DNA of 64,000 nucleotides from Lycorma delicatula (GCF_047948215.1 NC_134455.1:306670147-306734146); one strand, 5' to 3'; counted from the first letter of the stretch, positions 37,601 through 52,600 are shown. Numbers and translations: made by a program. The notes: a model not told the origin generated them from the letters alone.

Positions 37601-40600
37601 CATTTTCACACATGCTACAAATCATTCATCTCATCCTCTGAAGCAATACCTAACAATGGACCCAGAAATTAAACAAAAAAAAAAAAAAAAGGTGTAGCGG
37701 AGAGGGTGGGTTCCATCCCTTTGAAAATAATTCTAAAAAGGTTTCCTTCAAGAATGGTACACGTCTACAAACAGAAATACGTTGGGACTAATAGCTGTTG
37801 AAAAAAAAATGTGGTAACTTTTCAAATGATCACCCAGTATGTTAGTAAAATTTTAAAAATTGTTATTTATGTTTTTATTTCTTGAATTATTATAATCATT
37901 AAAAAAATTAGATTAGTTCAAATTCTTGATATAAATTTTGTTTTTCATTGTATCTATTATTATTAAAATTCCTTAATTAATTTATTTTATTGTCAAAAGT
38001 TTTATTTAATTTTTCTGAAGCTGTGGGATCCTGTGAAAATTGATTATTAGAAATTAATATGGTAAGTTTAACTTATCTAATTACTGTGTATTGGTGATTT
38101 ATATTTCATATTTAACACAGTGGTCAATAGATGAATTATTTGAATTTTCAAAAGATTTAAGAAAACTAATAAAAAACCCCATATATACTTCAGTGTGCTA
38201 ACATCTGCTCCTTTTAGTGTGTATCAAGATTGACACAAATGAGAATTAATATATCAAGGTATTTGTTAATGTTATAAAGATATATTAAGATTGTTCTTAA
38301 TATCAAAATATCAAGGTTGTTCTTAATATTATAGTAACTGTAATCTGTTTCAATAAATTAACCAAATATCAATACTACATTACTACAGAGTACTATTTCT
38401 GACAACTGAATCTTTTTTTAAAGATGACAAAATTATCTTCTATTTTTTGCTGTGATAACCATACTTGAAATTAAAATGTTTTGAAAAAATAATATTTTAA
38501 GTTTTTTGTACAAAAAAATACTACATTTCATAGAAGAAAAAAAGAGATTTAAATTAATTTATGTATCTATTGAAGTGCACCATTAAACAAACAAAAAGTT
38601 TGCAAAGAAAATTTTTACTACATAAAAAAATTAAGCTTCATTAAGATTAAACTTAAGATTCATTAGATGAAAGAATGAAATCATAGTGTTCACTACTTCC
38701 AGTTTTTTTTCATTTTTTGACCTATTTTCAAAAAACACTTTACTCGCACACATAATAATTAACTGTTTTATGAGTAGTCATTTTGTTTTTATTTGCATCC
38801 TACAGATTTTGCATAGAATACTTGTTTTCAATCAATTTTTATATAAAATAGTTACTAAAAAATATTTTATACACAATTCATTCATTTAAAATTAATATTT
38901 TTCAATTCAACATAGGATCAAAAAACTAATGAAAGGTACCATATTAAATCTTTTACTTTATATAACCACTTTTTGCATAATTTCTGAACAATACGTGAAA
39001 AATCCACAAAAAAAAGTTTATTCTAAAAGAGTAAAGAGTTGAGGAAATTTTTTAATTCTTCCATGTAGGTATTTAAGAAGCTTTCAAGTTTATACGAACA
39101 ATTTTTTAAATAGGATCTATAGTTTTTGAGTAAATTATAAAACAAACATAAAAATAACCAGTTCCAAAAACTATAGAAATTTACAGATAGTTAAACAATT
39201 TAAGCTCGATGAATTTTTATCATACAGAAATAAAAAAATTCAGATTAAAGGTAATTTAAGAATTTTAAAAATTTCCATTGTTTTTTGTATAGAACCAATA
39301 TTTTATGAATTATTTACAAAAACCATTCTGGACCTACTACTACCTGCATCACTCTCATTTCAGAAGTAATTAGATCAGGTACATTTATCACTTCTTAAAA
39401 CGAAATATCTTTTTCTATTTAATTTTTTTTCATAAAAAATACAAATAATATTTTTTTATTTCAGGGATTTTTTTTCTTTTTAATCTTATAGTTTTAATTT
39501 AGTTTATATTAAGAATTCATAGTGTCAAAGCACATGGAAATAAAGCACATCATATTGAAGTTGACATAAACATAAAATATTATCAGTTTTCTGACTTTAA
39601 TACCACACAAAGTGAAAAATAATTATGAAATACACTGAGAACCAGCAATGAATGATAAGTACATTTATTAAAACATATTGAAATACCAATCTTAAAAAAC
39701 AATTCTAGAAACTCAATTTATTAAGATTAGATGGTTCAATAAGTTGTATATAAATAAGTTTATGATTAACGATTCTCATGTAATTTGAAAAAAAAAAATT
39801 TTTTCACTTTTTGTGATGGTTTAGTCATTTCATTTCATTTAATTCTCATAAACTACACAATTTAATAATTATGAAGTTTTCAATTAACTTCATTGCACAT
39901 GTTTAACGAAAAGTACTTAACAAAAAACTAAATACATCAAATAAAAATTCACCATAAAAATAAGACTACATATGAACAGTTTTTTGGCCAAATTAAAATC
40001 TAAAATCATAAAAGATGGAAAACCATAATAAGATTTAGAAAATACTGTTTTTATAACAGAAAGTAAAGAATTTCCCTAAGGTAATAATTGGAAATTACAG
40101 AAAATCTCAACATGCTCAAAATGAAAAAGAAAAGAACCTACAAAAAAAATAAAATATTAATTTTATTAATTTTCTCTCTAATAAAATATTAATTTTAAAA
40201 TTTCTATAAAATTCCTCTCTTTAATTTACCTAACTTCAATTATTTTAATACTGTTTAGTATGACTTAAAATCTCACTTTTTAGTGATAAATATCTAAGTA
40301 CTTATCATTAATTTGAATTGAGTTCTTATCTAAAGAGCTGAGTAAAAGAATTTTCATTCATTTATTTTTTAAGGAATTAAAAAAAGTTAATACTGCATCG
40401 CTTGAAAGAAATTTCTAAAATAAAAACAAATTTTTAACTGTAAAGTTAATGAACCATTTTTTTAGTTTAACCTTTTTACACAAAAAATGAGAAAAATGTT
40501 GATATACACTGATGGATTCAAAATAAATTGACGCGTTCATTAATTATTTCATTGACATATATTTTTTTTTCCCACCTTCTAATCAAGTGCCAGGACTTAT

Positions 40601-43600
40601 GCCAGTAGTACTTTCCAATGAGAATTAATTCTTTTTTAACAACTCATTTTACAAAAATAAGTGCAGAACATTTTTTTACATCTGTAAAATTTTATGAATA
40701 TTAAACTGGTGTATCACATTAATTCATACTACAATATACTTATTTCTTAAAAACCTAATTTGAAGCTCTTTTATAAAAAAAATAGCAGTGTGGAAACCCA
40801 CACTGCTATTTTTTTCTGATCCTAAAAACATCAATTACATATTTCTTATGATTAATTAAATCATTTTAAAGAAAATTTTGCATTGCCTGTTACTTTTTCA
40901 AGTTTTAACATTTTTTTAATATAATGACTACTTGTGTTGCACATAAGATATATAAAAGAAAACAGTTAAATAAAGAAATTATGACACACCTGCTTGATAA
41001 TCATATAAAGCTTGAGCTCTCAGTCCCAAATCTTCATCATCTTCTAGAAGCATACCTCCATTTGAATAAATAGGATCTACATAAGGTTCAGCCAGTTCCA
41101 CAGCTGAAATAAATATAATAGATTTGTATCTTACTTAACAGATATTAATAATAAATATCATCAATATATGATATGATATTGAAATGATAAATTTTTAACA
41201 CGATTTTAACAGCTACCTTAACTGTAACCACAATTTTATATTAGTTGTGTGTCATAACTATCAGATTTTAGTTAAAATGATGGCAACTAATTACCTTTTA
41301 TTAAAGTATTTCATAACTGATCATAAACCCAAGGATTCAAAAACCTTATTACATAGACTGCTAAGTTTAAAATTAAACTGCAATTTTGGTACATTTAAGG
41401 TGTTTTTTATTAACTATCACACAGTTACCTGAACTGGATAATTAAAAAAGTATAATAAAGTTTAGAGAATAACTGTACCTACATGAAATTGTAAAACATT
41501 TTTAAATATAGGGATGTGTAAATATAAAACATGGCATTAAAAAAGTAATGCAATATTTATCAATAAATAATATTGCATATCGCAATTAATAATTTTTGGT
41601 CAGAGCTTGCCAGCCAACTCATTCACAAAATTTGCTTATTATCATACAACATTACTTTTATTTTTATTACATTGTACATTACAAAGCAATAAATGTAAAT
41701 GACTACTTTTATCCAAAAAAATCACTTTTAACCTATAGCATGGTCTCATTACAGAAATACCCTGCTATATTAAGTTAAGTCTTTACCTAACAAACATCAA
41801 CATTTTAGTTATCAGTTACAACTAAGTGCAAACTGGTAACATTATAACTAATTATTAACATAATATAATTTTATTATTTAATAACCATTCTTTAGTGCAT
41901 CAAAAAATCATAAGATCACAAAAGATCTACATAAGATCTACATTCAAACACAACACATACCACCGACAAGATCAAGATCTTTTGCAGGAATAATAAATTT
42001 CCATAACCAAAATTAGATTAAGAGCCACTAAACAAAACTAAATAATAATTTCAATTTGTTTAATTACTTCCATTGACCTCTGGAACATTTTCAAGACATT
42101 CAAAACAATATATTTAAAAGATATGGTTAATAAAAGAATATACTTGAATTATAATGAACTAAAATAAAAAGCAAGCATAATGTAATAGTAATCAACTTAC
42201 AACTATTATCATGAGCAGTTTGTTCTTTAATAGTAGATGCCTCTTGTTCAATTTCAGGCTGTGACTGAGGCTGCGGCTCTAACTGCAGCTGAGGCTGAGA
42301 CTGAGACTGAGACTGAGGCTGAGTTTGGGACTGGGGCTGGGACTGTGGCTGTGTCTGTAACTGAATCTGTGGCTCTGGAATTTTCTCCTAAAACAAAAAT
42401 GTTATTTCAGTATATCTATGATTATAAATTTTCATCAATATAACTACTTTAAAATCATATTTAATAACACAGGGCGATTCAAAGAAACGGGAAATTTTGA
42501 AAGTTGTGTTGGTAGCCATGGGGCGATTGGTACCACTTGATAAGTGGCACCAGCCTCTCTAACCTAACCTGCCATTTAGTTGTCATGGATCCTTGGAGTG
42601 GTGCACAATGTACTTTTGCTATCAAAGCGTTTTACAAAAACAATGAGTGTGGAGGGAGCGCATAGAGAATTTTGGTGACATTTTAATCTGGGACGGCACG
42701 ACCGTGTTCCATCAGCACATCCAAAACATGGATATCTAATTTTGAGGAAACTGGTTCGGCAATGAAAAAGAAACCTCCAGGCCGTAAGCGAACCGTCCGT
42801 ACACCACAGAATGTTCAAGCTTTACAAGATGCTGTCACACGAAGTCCACATCGGTCAATCCGTCATCTCTCAGCATCTTTACAATTGCATAGTTCAAGTG
42901 TTCGAAGAATGTTAGTGAAGGACTTGCAATTCCATCCATACAAGTTGCAGATCGTCCAGGAACTGAAACCAAAGGATGCGGTTGTGCGAGCACAATTCTG
43001 TAATGTAATGTTTCAGAAAGTAAATGATAACGAAGAGTTTTTTCACGAACTGTGGATGTCAGACGAAGCGCATTTCCACCTCAGTGGATTTGTTAACAAG
43101 CAAAATTTTAGATACTGGGCACAAGAAAATCCTATGCAGCTACACCAGCGTCCGTTGCACAGCCAGAAAGTGACCGTGTGGTGTGCTATGTCATCTTACG
43201 GTATTATAGGCCCTTATTTTTTTGAGGATGACAACGGTCTTGCGATTACAGTGACGTTGGCTCGTTACATAGCCATGCTTGGAAACTTTGTTGTGGAACA
43301 ACCACCAATTCTTAACACAGCCTGGTTTCAACAAGACGGAGCAACGTCACATACTGCATGAATATCGATAGCAGCTGTACGCCGATTGTTTGGACGTGTC
43401 ATTTCACGAAGTGGTGACATTAGATGGCCTCCCAGATCGCCTGATCTCTCAGCTTGCGATTACTTTTTGTGGGGTCACCTTAAAAGCAAAATGTTTACAA
43501 TAAACCTGCTACAACGGAAGAACTGAAGGCAAAGATCCGAGAAGCAATTGCGGAAATTCCAGTTGAGATGTTACGTCAAACCATGAAAAATTTAACGAAG

Positions 43601-46600
43601 AGTCTTCATGAGTGTTTACGTAGAAGAGGAGGTCACCTGCAAGATGTCATCTTTAAAAAATAAACTAAAATGTATGTATCCTAAAATGGCAACATTTGTA
43701 CAATTACATGAAATAAAAATTCATTTTCTAAAAAAAATTTTTCATTAATGTTATTTAATTTTTTTAATTTCTCGTTTCTTTGAATCAACTGTATATTAAG
43801 AGAAATACAGAAATCTATGTTCAAATTATTATAACTGCATTTATCGATTGATAAATCTGAAATGGTGTAATAAAGAAAAGGATGTAAACAGAATATTCAT
43901 TAAAGCAACTAACATATTTTTATATATAAGCTCATAAATTTAAATGTAGAAAAGAAACTAGACTTTAAAAACAGATGAATTATTCAAATAGTTGTAATCT
44001 ATAATAATAAGCAAAAGATTCTTACAAAAATGTAATTAATATTATGAAATACTAGTACACAGTGTTCAATCGAATATTATCTGAAGATATTCTGAAATAA
44101 GTTCTTTATTATGTACAGTATAACTCGCTTACAGTGTTGTTCATAGATATGAGTAAAATTGACAACATTAGTGAGAGATTGTTTTAAGGATGAAATATAA
44201 AGATCAGGTATTTCCTTCTTTCATAAACAACAGAATTTAATCTTACCATCATTTACACTTTCCTAATCTATCACCAAATGGCAGAATTTGAAAATAAAAT
44301 AGTCCATACTGCCCAAAAATTATTTTCACTACTTAATAGCTCTTATGACACCTGTTAAACCAATCGAAAGATTTTTTTATAATTACATCTTGTAATTTAT
44401 TTGTATAGTTATTTTAATAGTTATTTGAGGTATTTTTAAATTAATAGTAGTACTACATAAATTTTATACAGAAACTACACATTTACCACCTACCACTGAT
44501 CTAAAATAAACTCTGAATGAATGTTCATTTTATGTCAATAACTGAGATGGTATATACTTCTCTAAATTTTTAAGTAAGTTTTTAATTTTAAATTTCCATA
44601 TTCATATGTTCCGGCAAATCAGAAAACTCCATGAAAGCGCTCATTGTATAGAAAAAGAGAAAAACCCAATTAAGTGAACATTTATTTTTATAAATAATTA
44701 TATTCTCAGCTACGATGCAGTTTGCTAAACTATTTGTTAATATTAATTTTTGTTCAGGTTTTAAGTAGTTTATTTAAATGGCAATGAAATATCTGGAAAA
44801 GGTGTTCTTGAAATACTTGACATATTGACACTTTTCATCAACACTGTAAGACAAACACTAACTGAACTATTGTCGGTTTATAATTCACATTTACAAAACA
44901 AAATCTAACAGATTAATATAACATTTCATCTTATTCATGAAAACAATATACACACATTCATTTAGTTAAAATAATAATTTCTTTATCATGTTCAATGAAG
45001 TGACTTTTAGACACATACATTATGATATGTTCTGGTGTGTATCACAATGCACACTCTCTCAAAGTTTCTTCAGAATTATCAGCTTATAACAATACATCTG
45101 GATGAATCCTGCATATAGATTCTTGCTGAAATTCAAGGTGATTAATAAAACTGATTCAAATTACGTGATTAAATTAGGTGGTGAAAATCAAGGTGATTTT
45201 AATTGATGCAAATTGTGATGTACCACAAAGTTAGACAGAAAACAACCTGCAGATGATTGAAAGTATGATAAATAGAATCTAGTGTTTTTATAGTTAGCAA
45301 AAGGATAAAAACTGCACCACAGCCCTATACTTCTGAAATTAATCAGCGCTGAAAGTCAATTTCAAAAGGGTTGATCATCTCTCCTTCCTCAACTAGCAAA
45401 CCACATTAATCCTGGTTATTCCACTTACCTCATCCGTTATAACATACCAATGTATTATGATTTGTAATGTTTTGTATCTGACCATGCTATAAATATAAGT
45501 GATTTTTATTTAAAACACTACTTTTTTTTTTTTTTAAGAGACTAATTCAATTCCAAATTTTTTTCATATTCCTAACAGAATATGAAAATTTCTAAGATAG
45601 TCAGATGCATTTTTTAAGCTGCATGTTATAAATAACACAATCAAAAACAAAAAATGGCACTTTTGTTGATCAGGTTATCTGTCTAACATGCAAGACATTA
45701 CTTATCAAATGCAGTAATAGAACAATAATCTGAAGATAACGTAATACTACATTTTAAATAGTTTGTGATTTACACAGATGTCATCAGAATAAACCTAATG
45801 TTAATGAGACACTTAAGAAGTAATGGCAGTCATATGTTCATTATCGGTGTGAGTAGTAGAAGATTTATATTGAGGCCAATTTGTGTTGCACACAACTGTA
45901 AAATAGCAGGGCTTTGTTTAAATCACCATGAAATAAAATAACCATTAAAAAATTGGGAACTGCAGAATTCACAAAAGAAAAATAATTGGGCCAAACTTTG
46001 CAGTGCACTGTGATAAAATTATGTAAAAATTACATGATGAAAATTTATAAGAACATGTCATAAAGAAAGGCAAATGATTCGTTGCATATTTTTCTATATT
46101 TCAATAACATTAAAGCTATCTTTAAGAGCATGAAATAATTTCAACAATTAATTTTTACTGCAGAACGCTGAAGGAATCTGAATGAGGTTAAGAATATTAA
46201 CTAAAAAAAAAAAAATTAAAGCTAATTCTGTTTTATAAGAGTACCACAAATTTAAAATGTAATCATATTTTTCATGTTGTAATTTATCTTTAATAAAACA
46301 ATTTTTTTATTAAGTAGACTTAATATAAGAGTTTAAGAAATTGTTTTGTATTTTTTATGACTAGGTACATAGTAATTGGACTATAAAATTTACTGATTTT
46401 TATGAATCGGTTATATTAAATTTTTTATTTCTAAAATTCCAATAAATTCATGTTTCAATTGTTATTCAGTTTTGAAATCAATCTGTGTGAAAACTGATTT
46501 CAAAAGGGTTGATCTCCCCTTCCTCACCTAGCAAATCACATTAATCCTGCTTATTCCCTGAAACTTAAAAACACTCCTACTGTTGTGTTTTATATATATA

Positions 46601-49600
46601 TATATATAAAACACAACAGAACACACATATGTATCTATGTACTCATTTTAATAACTAGAAAATAATTTTAAAATAGGAAATGTAAAATTTGTATTAAAAA
46701 GGAATGATATACTAATTTTATACAATATACACTTTATATGTAGTATGTAAAAAAAATAAGTATAATGGACATAATGCAAAATACACACTGCTATTAGGTG
46801 TGTTAAAAGTGTTGAGAGAGATTGTTAGTATGGACATACTAATACTGTCCGTGACTTTACCCTATCAATTCTTTACAAACACATTATAGTTGAGATTGTA
46901 CTATGATATATTTGGTCACTGCTTTTTATCAATACAAAAAATTAGTCTAAATGTGGATAAGAATCCAAATACAAAATTTATCATAGTTACAAGTTTTAAA
47001 CCTACCACCAACAAAATTCTAAAAAAAAATAAATAATTATAATACAACATTCAAATTTACACTAATATAAAATTACAAAATTCAGACATTATTTAAATAA
47101 ATATTAATCTTTTACAAATACTTACTGAAGTTACAATCTGTTCAGAATTACTTCTTTGATATGTCGGTTGCTTTACTGATTCAGTATTGTTTGCAGGAGG
47201 CCAGGACACTTTATCAAAAACTGGAGATGTGACTTTGACATTATCTGAAAAAGTATTAAAAAAATTAAATATGTATATTAAAATAATGTCGGAGCCACAA
47301 AGGATTGTGCAACTAAACAATCACTTCAGTTATTAGTTACTGACTGTTCTGAATGCAATAACATTCTACTGTTGGTTCTATCTGACAAACATTCTTACAA
47401 ACTCCATCAACAAGAGTCCACTAATGTGAGGGTGTAGTTATCATATAAATAAAAGACACATACACCAGCAGACCCTAAACCAACAAGCAAATCAATCAAC
47501 AGGTTGGTCACAATTATTTGAGGCCAACTGCTATCAGGATTGAGAATCTCTTCACGCATCGATATTTACTAATTTATATTAGCTAGAGCTTCATATAATT
47601 AACTTAATAATTTAATATCACATATTATTTGACAAACAAATACAAAGTTATATGCTAGATTGTTCTTTACCTGTGTAACATATACTGCAGTCTGAAATTA
47701 TTGTTTTTAATATCTGCAGCATGATATTTATTCCATTACAATATTCAACATTACAATTTTTTTCAATAATCGTGACTGAAGAATATGAGTCTACTTCTGA
47801 GGACTTTGAATAACAAAACTGTTACCTCTCACTTCCCCAGCAACCACTAATCAGTAGCAAATTCACTTTTCTTTTCACTTTTTACTTTTTCAAGTAACCC
47901 TTACTCCAAATCAGCATTACTAAGATAATTTATAAAAGTAACTGAAATTACTGATTGTTTTTCATCCATCCTGAAAATATAGAGGATGACACCGGTCTTG
48001 TGACGATCCCAGTCGTCACTCCAACCCCTCTGTTCCTAGCCCTGATGGGCTTTACCAGAGGTCATCTTCTAGACCCTCAATACCTGATTACATATTTCAG
48101 TCATCAGTAAAGCCTCTAATAGGATGGCACTGATGCATATCCTCAAAAGACATTTACATTGATGTTGAAACCCAACCAACAGGAATTTTTCAAACTCACC
48201 TAAACCAAATCAAAAAACTGAGAGCCAATAAAAATTTACCAATTGAGCTGTAACAAAATAATCTCATACCCTCAAAAATTGTTTGCTACATCTTAATTTT
48301 GACCCGCCATACCACAGCATCTAAAATTACCTATAAATCAACCCATGAACATACCAAACAATGAGGCATAAGTGCTGAATGCACCTACCCTGGTGGAAAA
48401 AGCACCCAAATGAGTCCCTAATCACCCAGGCTACTAGTCTAAACACCCTCTGCAATCCTTTCAAATGCCAAAAACCTTAAAAATCTTTCAGCAGTGCGCC
48501 ATTCATCTCTAACTTTCCAGTTAGCCTGCAGATCCAGACTCGAACCGATACCCTGAAGCTCAAAGATCACCTCTGCACACCTAAACTTTATTTTGAGCAA
48601 ACGTATATCTGACCACATAGGGAAAGACAACCACCATGTGACAGTTGCGATCACCACATCATCCCCTCCCTACCTAATAACAAAGTTATCTTATGTTTAT
48701 GGTTCCTTAAGGCTCTCCATTTACATTGAAGTACTTGAATTACTGTGTTTCAGCTATTTATGCCATTTCCCATAAAGCAGATGTTAATTTTATCTTCTTA
48801 ATCAGACATATGAGATCTATAAACAAAATAATGAGACTGGTTCAGAAAAACTTTTTATTTACAATCCAATTACACATGAACTCATCATCTTCTAAATAGT
48901 TCCCTTGGGAAGCCACACAATATCTCAAACGGTTTTCCCAGATTCATAACAATGTTGAAACTCAGAAAACTGGAATATCCTTCAGATGGTCAGTTTCATT
49001 TTTTTTAATGTTTTCTACTGTTCCAAAATGGTGTCTTTTGTGAATACCATTTTTTAAATTTTTTTAAAAATGTTAAAGTCAGGAACAGGAAAAAGTCGCA
49101 GGGATTCAAGTCGTGAATAAGGTGGTTGAGGAACTACAGAAATGTTTTTCTTTGCCAGAAACATTAACTGAGAGTGCAGTGTGACAAGGTGCACTTGTCA
49201 TGATGCAGCATTGTTGTCTTTGATGGCTGGTCTCATGCGGACAACTCTTTTCAGCAGTCTTTCAAGAATTTCTCGGTAAACATATTTATTTACAGATTTA
49301 GAGTCTGTCCTGTAGGCAAAAGGTCCTTATGGACAATCTATTATTATCAAAGAAACAAGTTAGCACGATTTTTATTTTTGATTTGCTCATTTTTGCTTTT
49401 TTGGGATGTGGTGAATTTGAAGCGTGTCATTCCTTGCTGTGGTGTTTTATTCCTGGTCGTACTCAAATATCCAAGATTCATCACCAGTAATAACATTTTT
49501 TAGAAAATCAGGATCAGTTTTAATTTACCCTAGAAGATCACGGCACACTTCCACCCTGTTGTTTTTCTGTTCAACAGTAAGGTTTTTTGGGGCCAATCTT

Positions 49601-52600
49601 GCACAAATGTTTTTCATGCCCAATTCGTTTGTCAAAATTTTATGGACTGTGGTATGGTTCAAATTCAATTTTTCTGCAATCATTCTGACAGTATATCACC
49701 AGTCATACCATATCAAGTTTTTGATTTGCTCAACATTGTTGTCACTTTTTGACATTAACGGTCATCCAGAGCGTGGATCATCCGCAACTGATTCCCAGCC
49801 ATCTGAAAATGCTTTAAATCACCAAAAAACTTGGGCTCGTTAACAGAATGTCATCTCGATACACCATTTTCAATTTTTAAAAAGTTTCAGTAGCATTCTC
49901 ACAGGGTTTAACATAAAACTTGATTGCACAACGTTGCTCATAATTAGTATTACTCATTTTTATAATGCACAACAAAAACTTATTTCACAAAAAGTTTGTT
50001 TACATCTCACATGGGAACAATAGACTAAAAATATTAATAATACCTAATATAAATCAGCTGTTCATATAACCATATGTTAACTTTAGTGGTGCCAGCTTGA
50101 CTGCCAAAAAAATTAGTCTTATTGCTTTATTTACAGACCTCATAAAGCGAGATTCATCTTTGTGTTTTCATTTTAAGATGTATTTTAATTGTTTTTAAAG
50201 ATGTTTTTGTTTTTAATTGTGAATTTTTAACAATTAGTTTTTTTTTAAACACATGCATCGTATTCGGGCAATGATAATGCTGAAGCGTTTTTTTGCCAGA
50301 AAAAACAAAAACCAAAAAAAATTAAACTAGACTTACAGAGCAAATAACTTTAAGTCTTTGTAAGAAAAATGGTTACTAATACTCTGTCCAACCACAGAAA
50401 TTTGAACTAGTATTTAAAGAAGTTTGGCCTAATTGTTGAACGTTTACATGTAGAGGAAAGGTCCAGCCAAATAAACATTCGATATTTGAGATTGCCTTAC
50501 TCTTCAAGTAAAGAACTAGAGGCTATCATTGAAGAACTTCAAAATTAAGGGAGAAAATTGGCCTCTCCAACAGGCAAGGCTTTGTGGTATAAGACTTACT
50601 GTCCAGACTCAAATCTCATAAGGTTGCGCTTTATTCAACTATCAAAGATGAAGTTGGGAAGCCTTGATTCTTCTGTGAAGCTAAATAAAGTTATCATTAA
50701 ATTTTTTACAGATGCCTGTAATGGTGTATAGGCATTAACTGCTATGAGCGACTATGCAGCTAACCAGCCTAGCCACCCAAAAGGGAAGCATATTCTTGTA
50801 TTATTTCAATTCTAGTGTAGTTAAAATTATTTTATCTAACTGTAATCAGTAATTTTGGTTAATACTGCTATAAGCATAACATATACACATTCGATTAGAT
50901 CTAGAAGGCCATATTCATCTTCTAGCCAACTTTATACTTTAATGAACTTGTCACTAACAATACAATTAGGCAAGTGTTCCTAGGAACAGACTCTGGATGT
51001 ATAATGTGAAGGGACCCAGACAGGAGGTGGTGGAAGAAATGCTAGTAAAGCAGCTATCAATTACATAGAACCATTCAAATAGTTTGAATAAAATGACAAT
51101 TACCCTGCTTGTATAAATGTAACATTCTGTATAGAGAAAAAATAAAATATAACCCATAAATCTACACAAAATAAAAACAGATAAAACTACCCACCAATTT
51201 GCTGCACAGAATATGGTTTTACAATGTATGTTAATAAGGCAACACATGTACATACATATATATACATACTGGTACGCAATCATTCATATCTTGTGCCACC
51301 TCTGTGTACGCTATGGACTATTAATTTTTCATATTTCTCTAAAACCTGATAAAATAATGTAAAATATAAAATTTAAATATCAGGTAGCTACAAGGATGTC
51401 TTATTATAAAAAATGGGTCGCAATGAATTGAATAAGTACGTCATGAATTGATACAGATTGTTCATGTCGTCTCAATACTTTTCCATTTATTCTAAAATCT
51501 TTTACAGCCAAAAAAAAATTAATAAAAAATAATTTTTGTTGACAATTACAATTAATTCTTACATTTCATTGTAAAAACTTCACATCCCACTACAGCCCTT
51601 AGAGACAATAACATAGTTAAAACAAAAGTTATTTTAAGATAAGAATTTAATATAATTACTGATAAATCCAACAATCCCAAAAAAAACCTTATTATGTTAA
51701 GTAAATGGGTTTTTGTACCAATCAAAATTAAACATCGTTAATAATTAAACAAAAAAGAATGCTATCTATTAGCAATTTCTAAAGACTTAATATTACCTTT
51801 ATGGCTTGTGGTGACTGGTGTGGAAGGAATATTATAGGAAGCCCTTCTTTGTAAAATCTGTCCTGCAGATGTGTTCTGTTCAAAAACAGCACGTGCATCA
51901 ATAGTGCGTTTTGAAATAAGCTCTTGAGCCTCCTAGAAATAAAATAATATATGAACAAAATCAACATTCTTTTCTTAAAAAGAGATAATAATCAAAATAC
52001 AATTCTACTAAAACAACTTTATAAAAAAAGAATCTGATAGCTGGTAAAAAACTATTGAGGAAAATAATATACCAATACCTCATGATTCATTTTTATATTT
52101 ATTCTTTATAAAAAACCCTCATTTATAATATTTCTTATTTTTTCTATCCCATAAGACTAATAAAAACTTCATTTCATACCTAAAACAGCAATTTGATACC
52201 CTGAACAGATACCACTAACTGTAATTTTTCAACATTTCTGATTCTACCTTTCTTTTATTTTCAATAAAGAAAAATTAAAATGTACAATACACTGTTGTAG
52301 AAAATTACATTTACGCAATGAGTAATTTAATGTTCTCAGCAGCTTCACCACTCATGAGGACTATTAACTTGGTATATACAGTAAATGTAGGTGGTACATC
52401 AGATAATATGATACTGTTTTTTGTAAATTTGTTCCATGTTTTATTGTCGGTTAGATATTAGTTTATCACTTGATCAAATAAACATCAGCAAAGTGCTGGT
52501 ATTCACTACTGAGAGAGTTTTGCACTTCTAGCACAACAAAAAATGCATGTATAGCAGTAGTTATTATTTTGCTGTGATGAAAGCATAAATGGGAACATTC

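Noticed and set aside
40776..40815. microRNA precursor
   Set aside because: The 18-bp stem with a 4-nt loop is too short for Drosha/Dicer processing.
42237..42443. Plus-strand ORF rich in Ala/Glu/Thr repeats
   Set aside because: It is the antisense shadow of the Pro/Gln linker exon of the drebrin-like gene, which has splice sites and phase on the minus strand.
49424..49843. 139-codon plus-strand ORF
   Set aside because: It is antisense to the mariner transposase at 48808-50147, whose minus-strand motifs are diagnostic.
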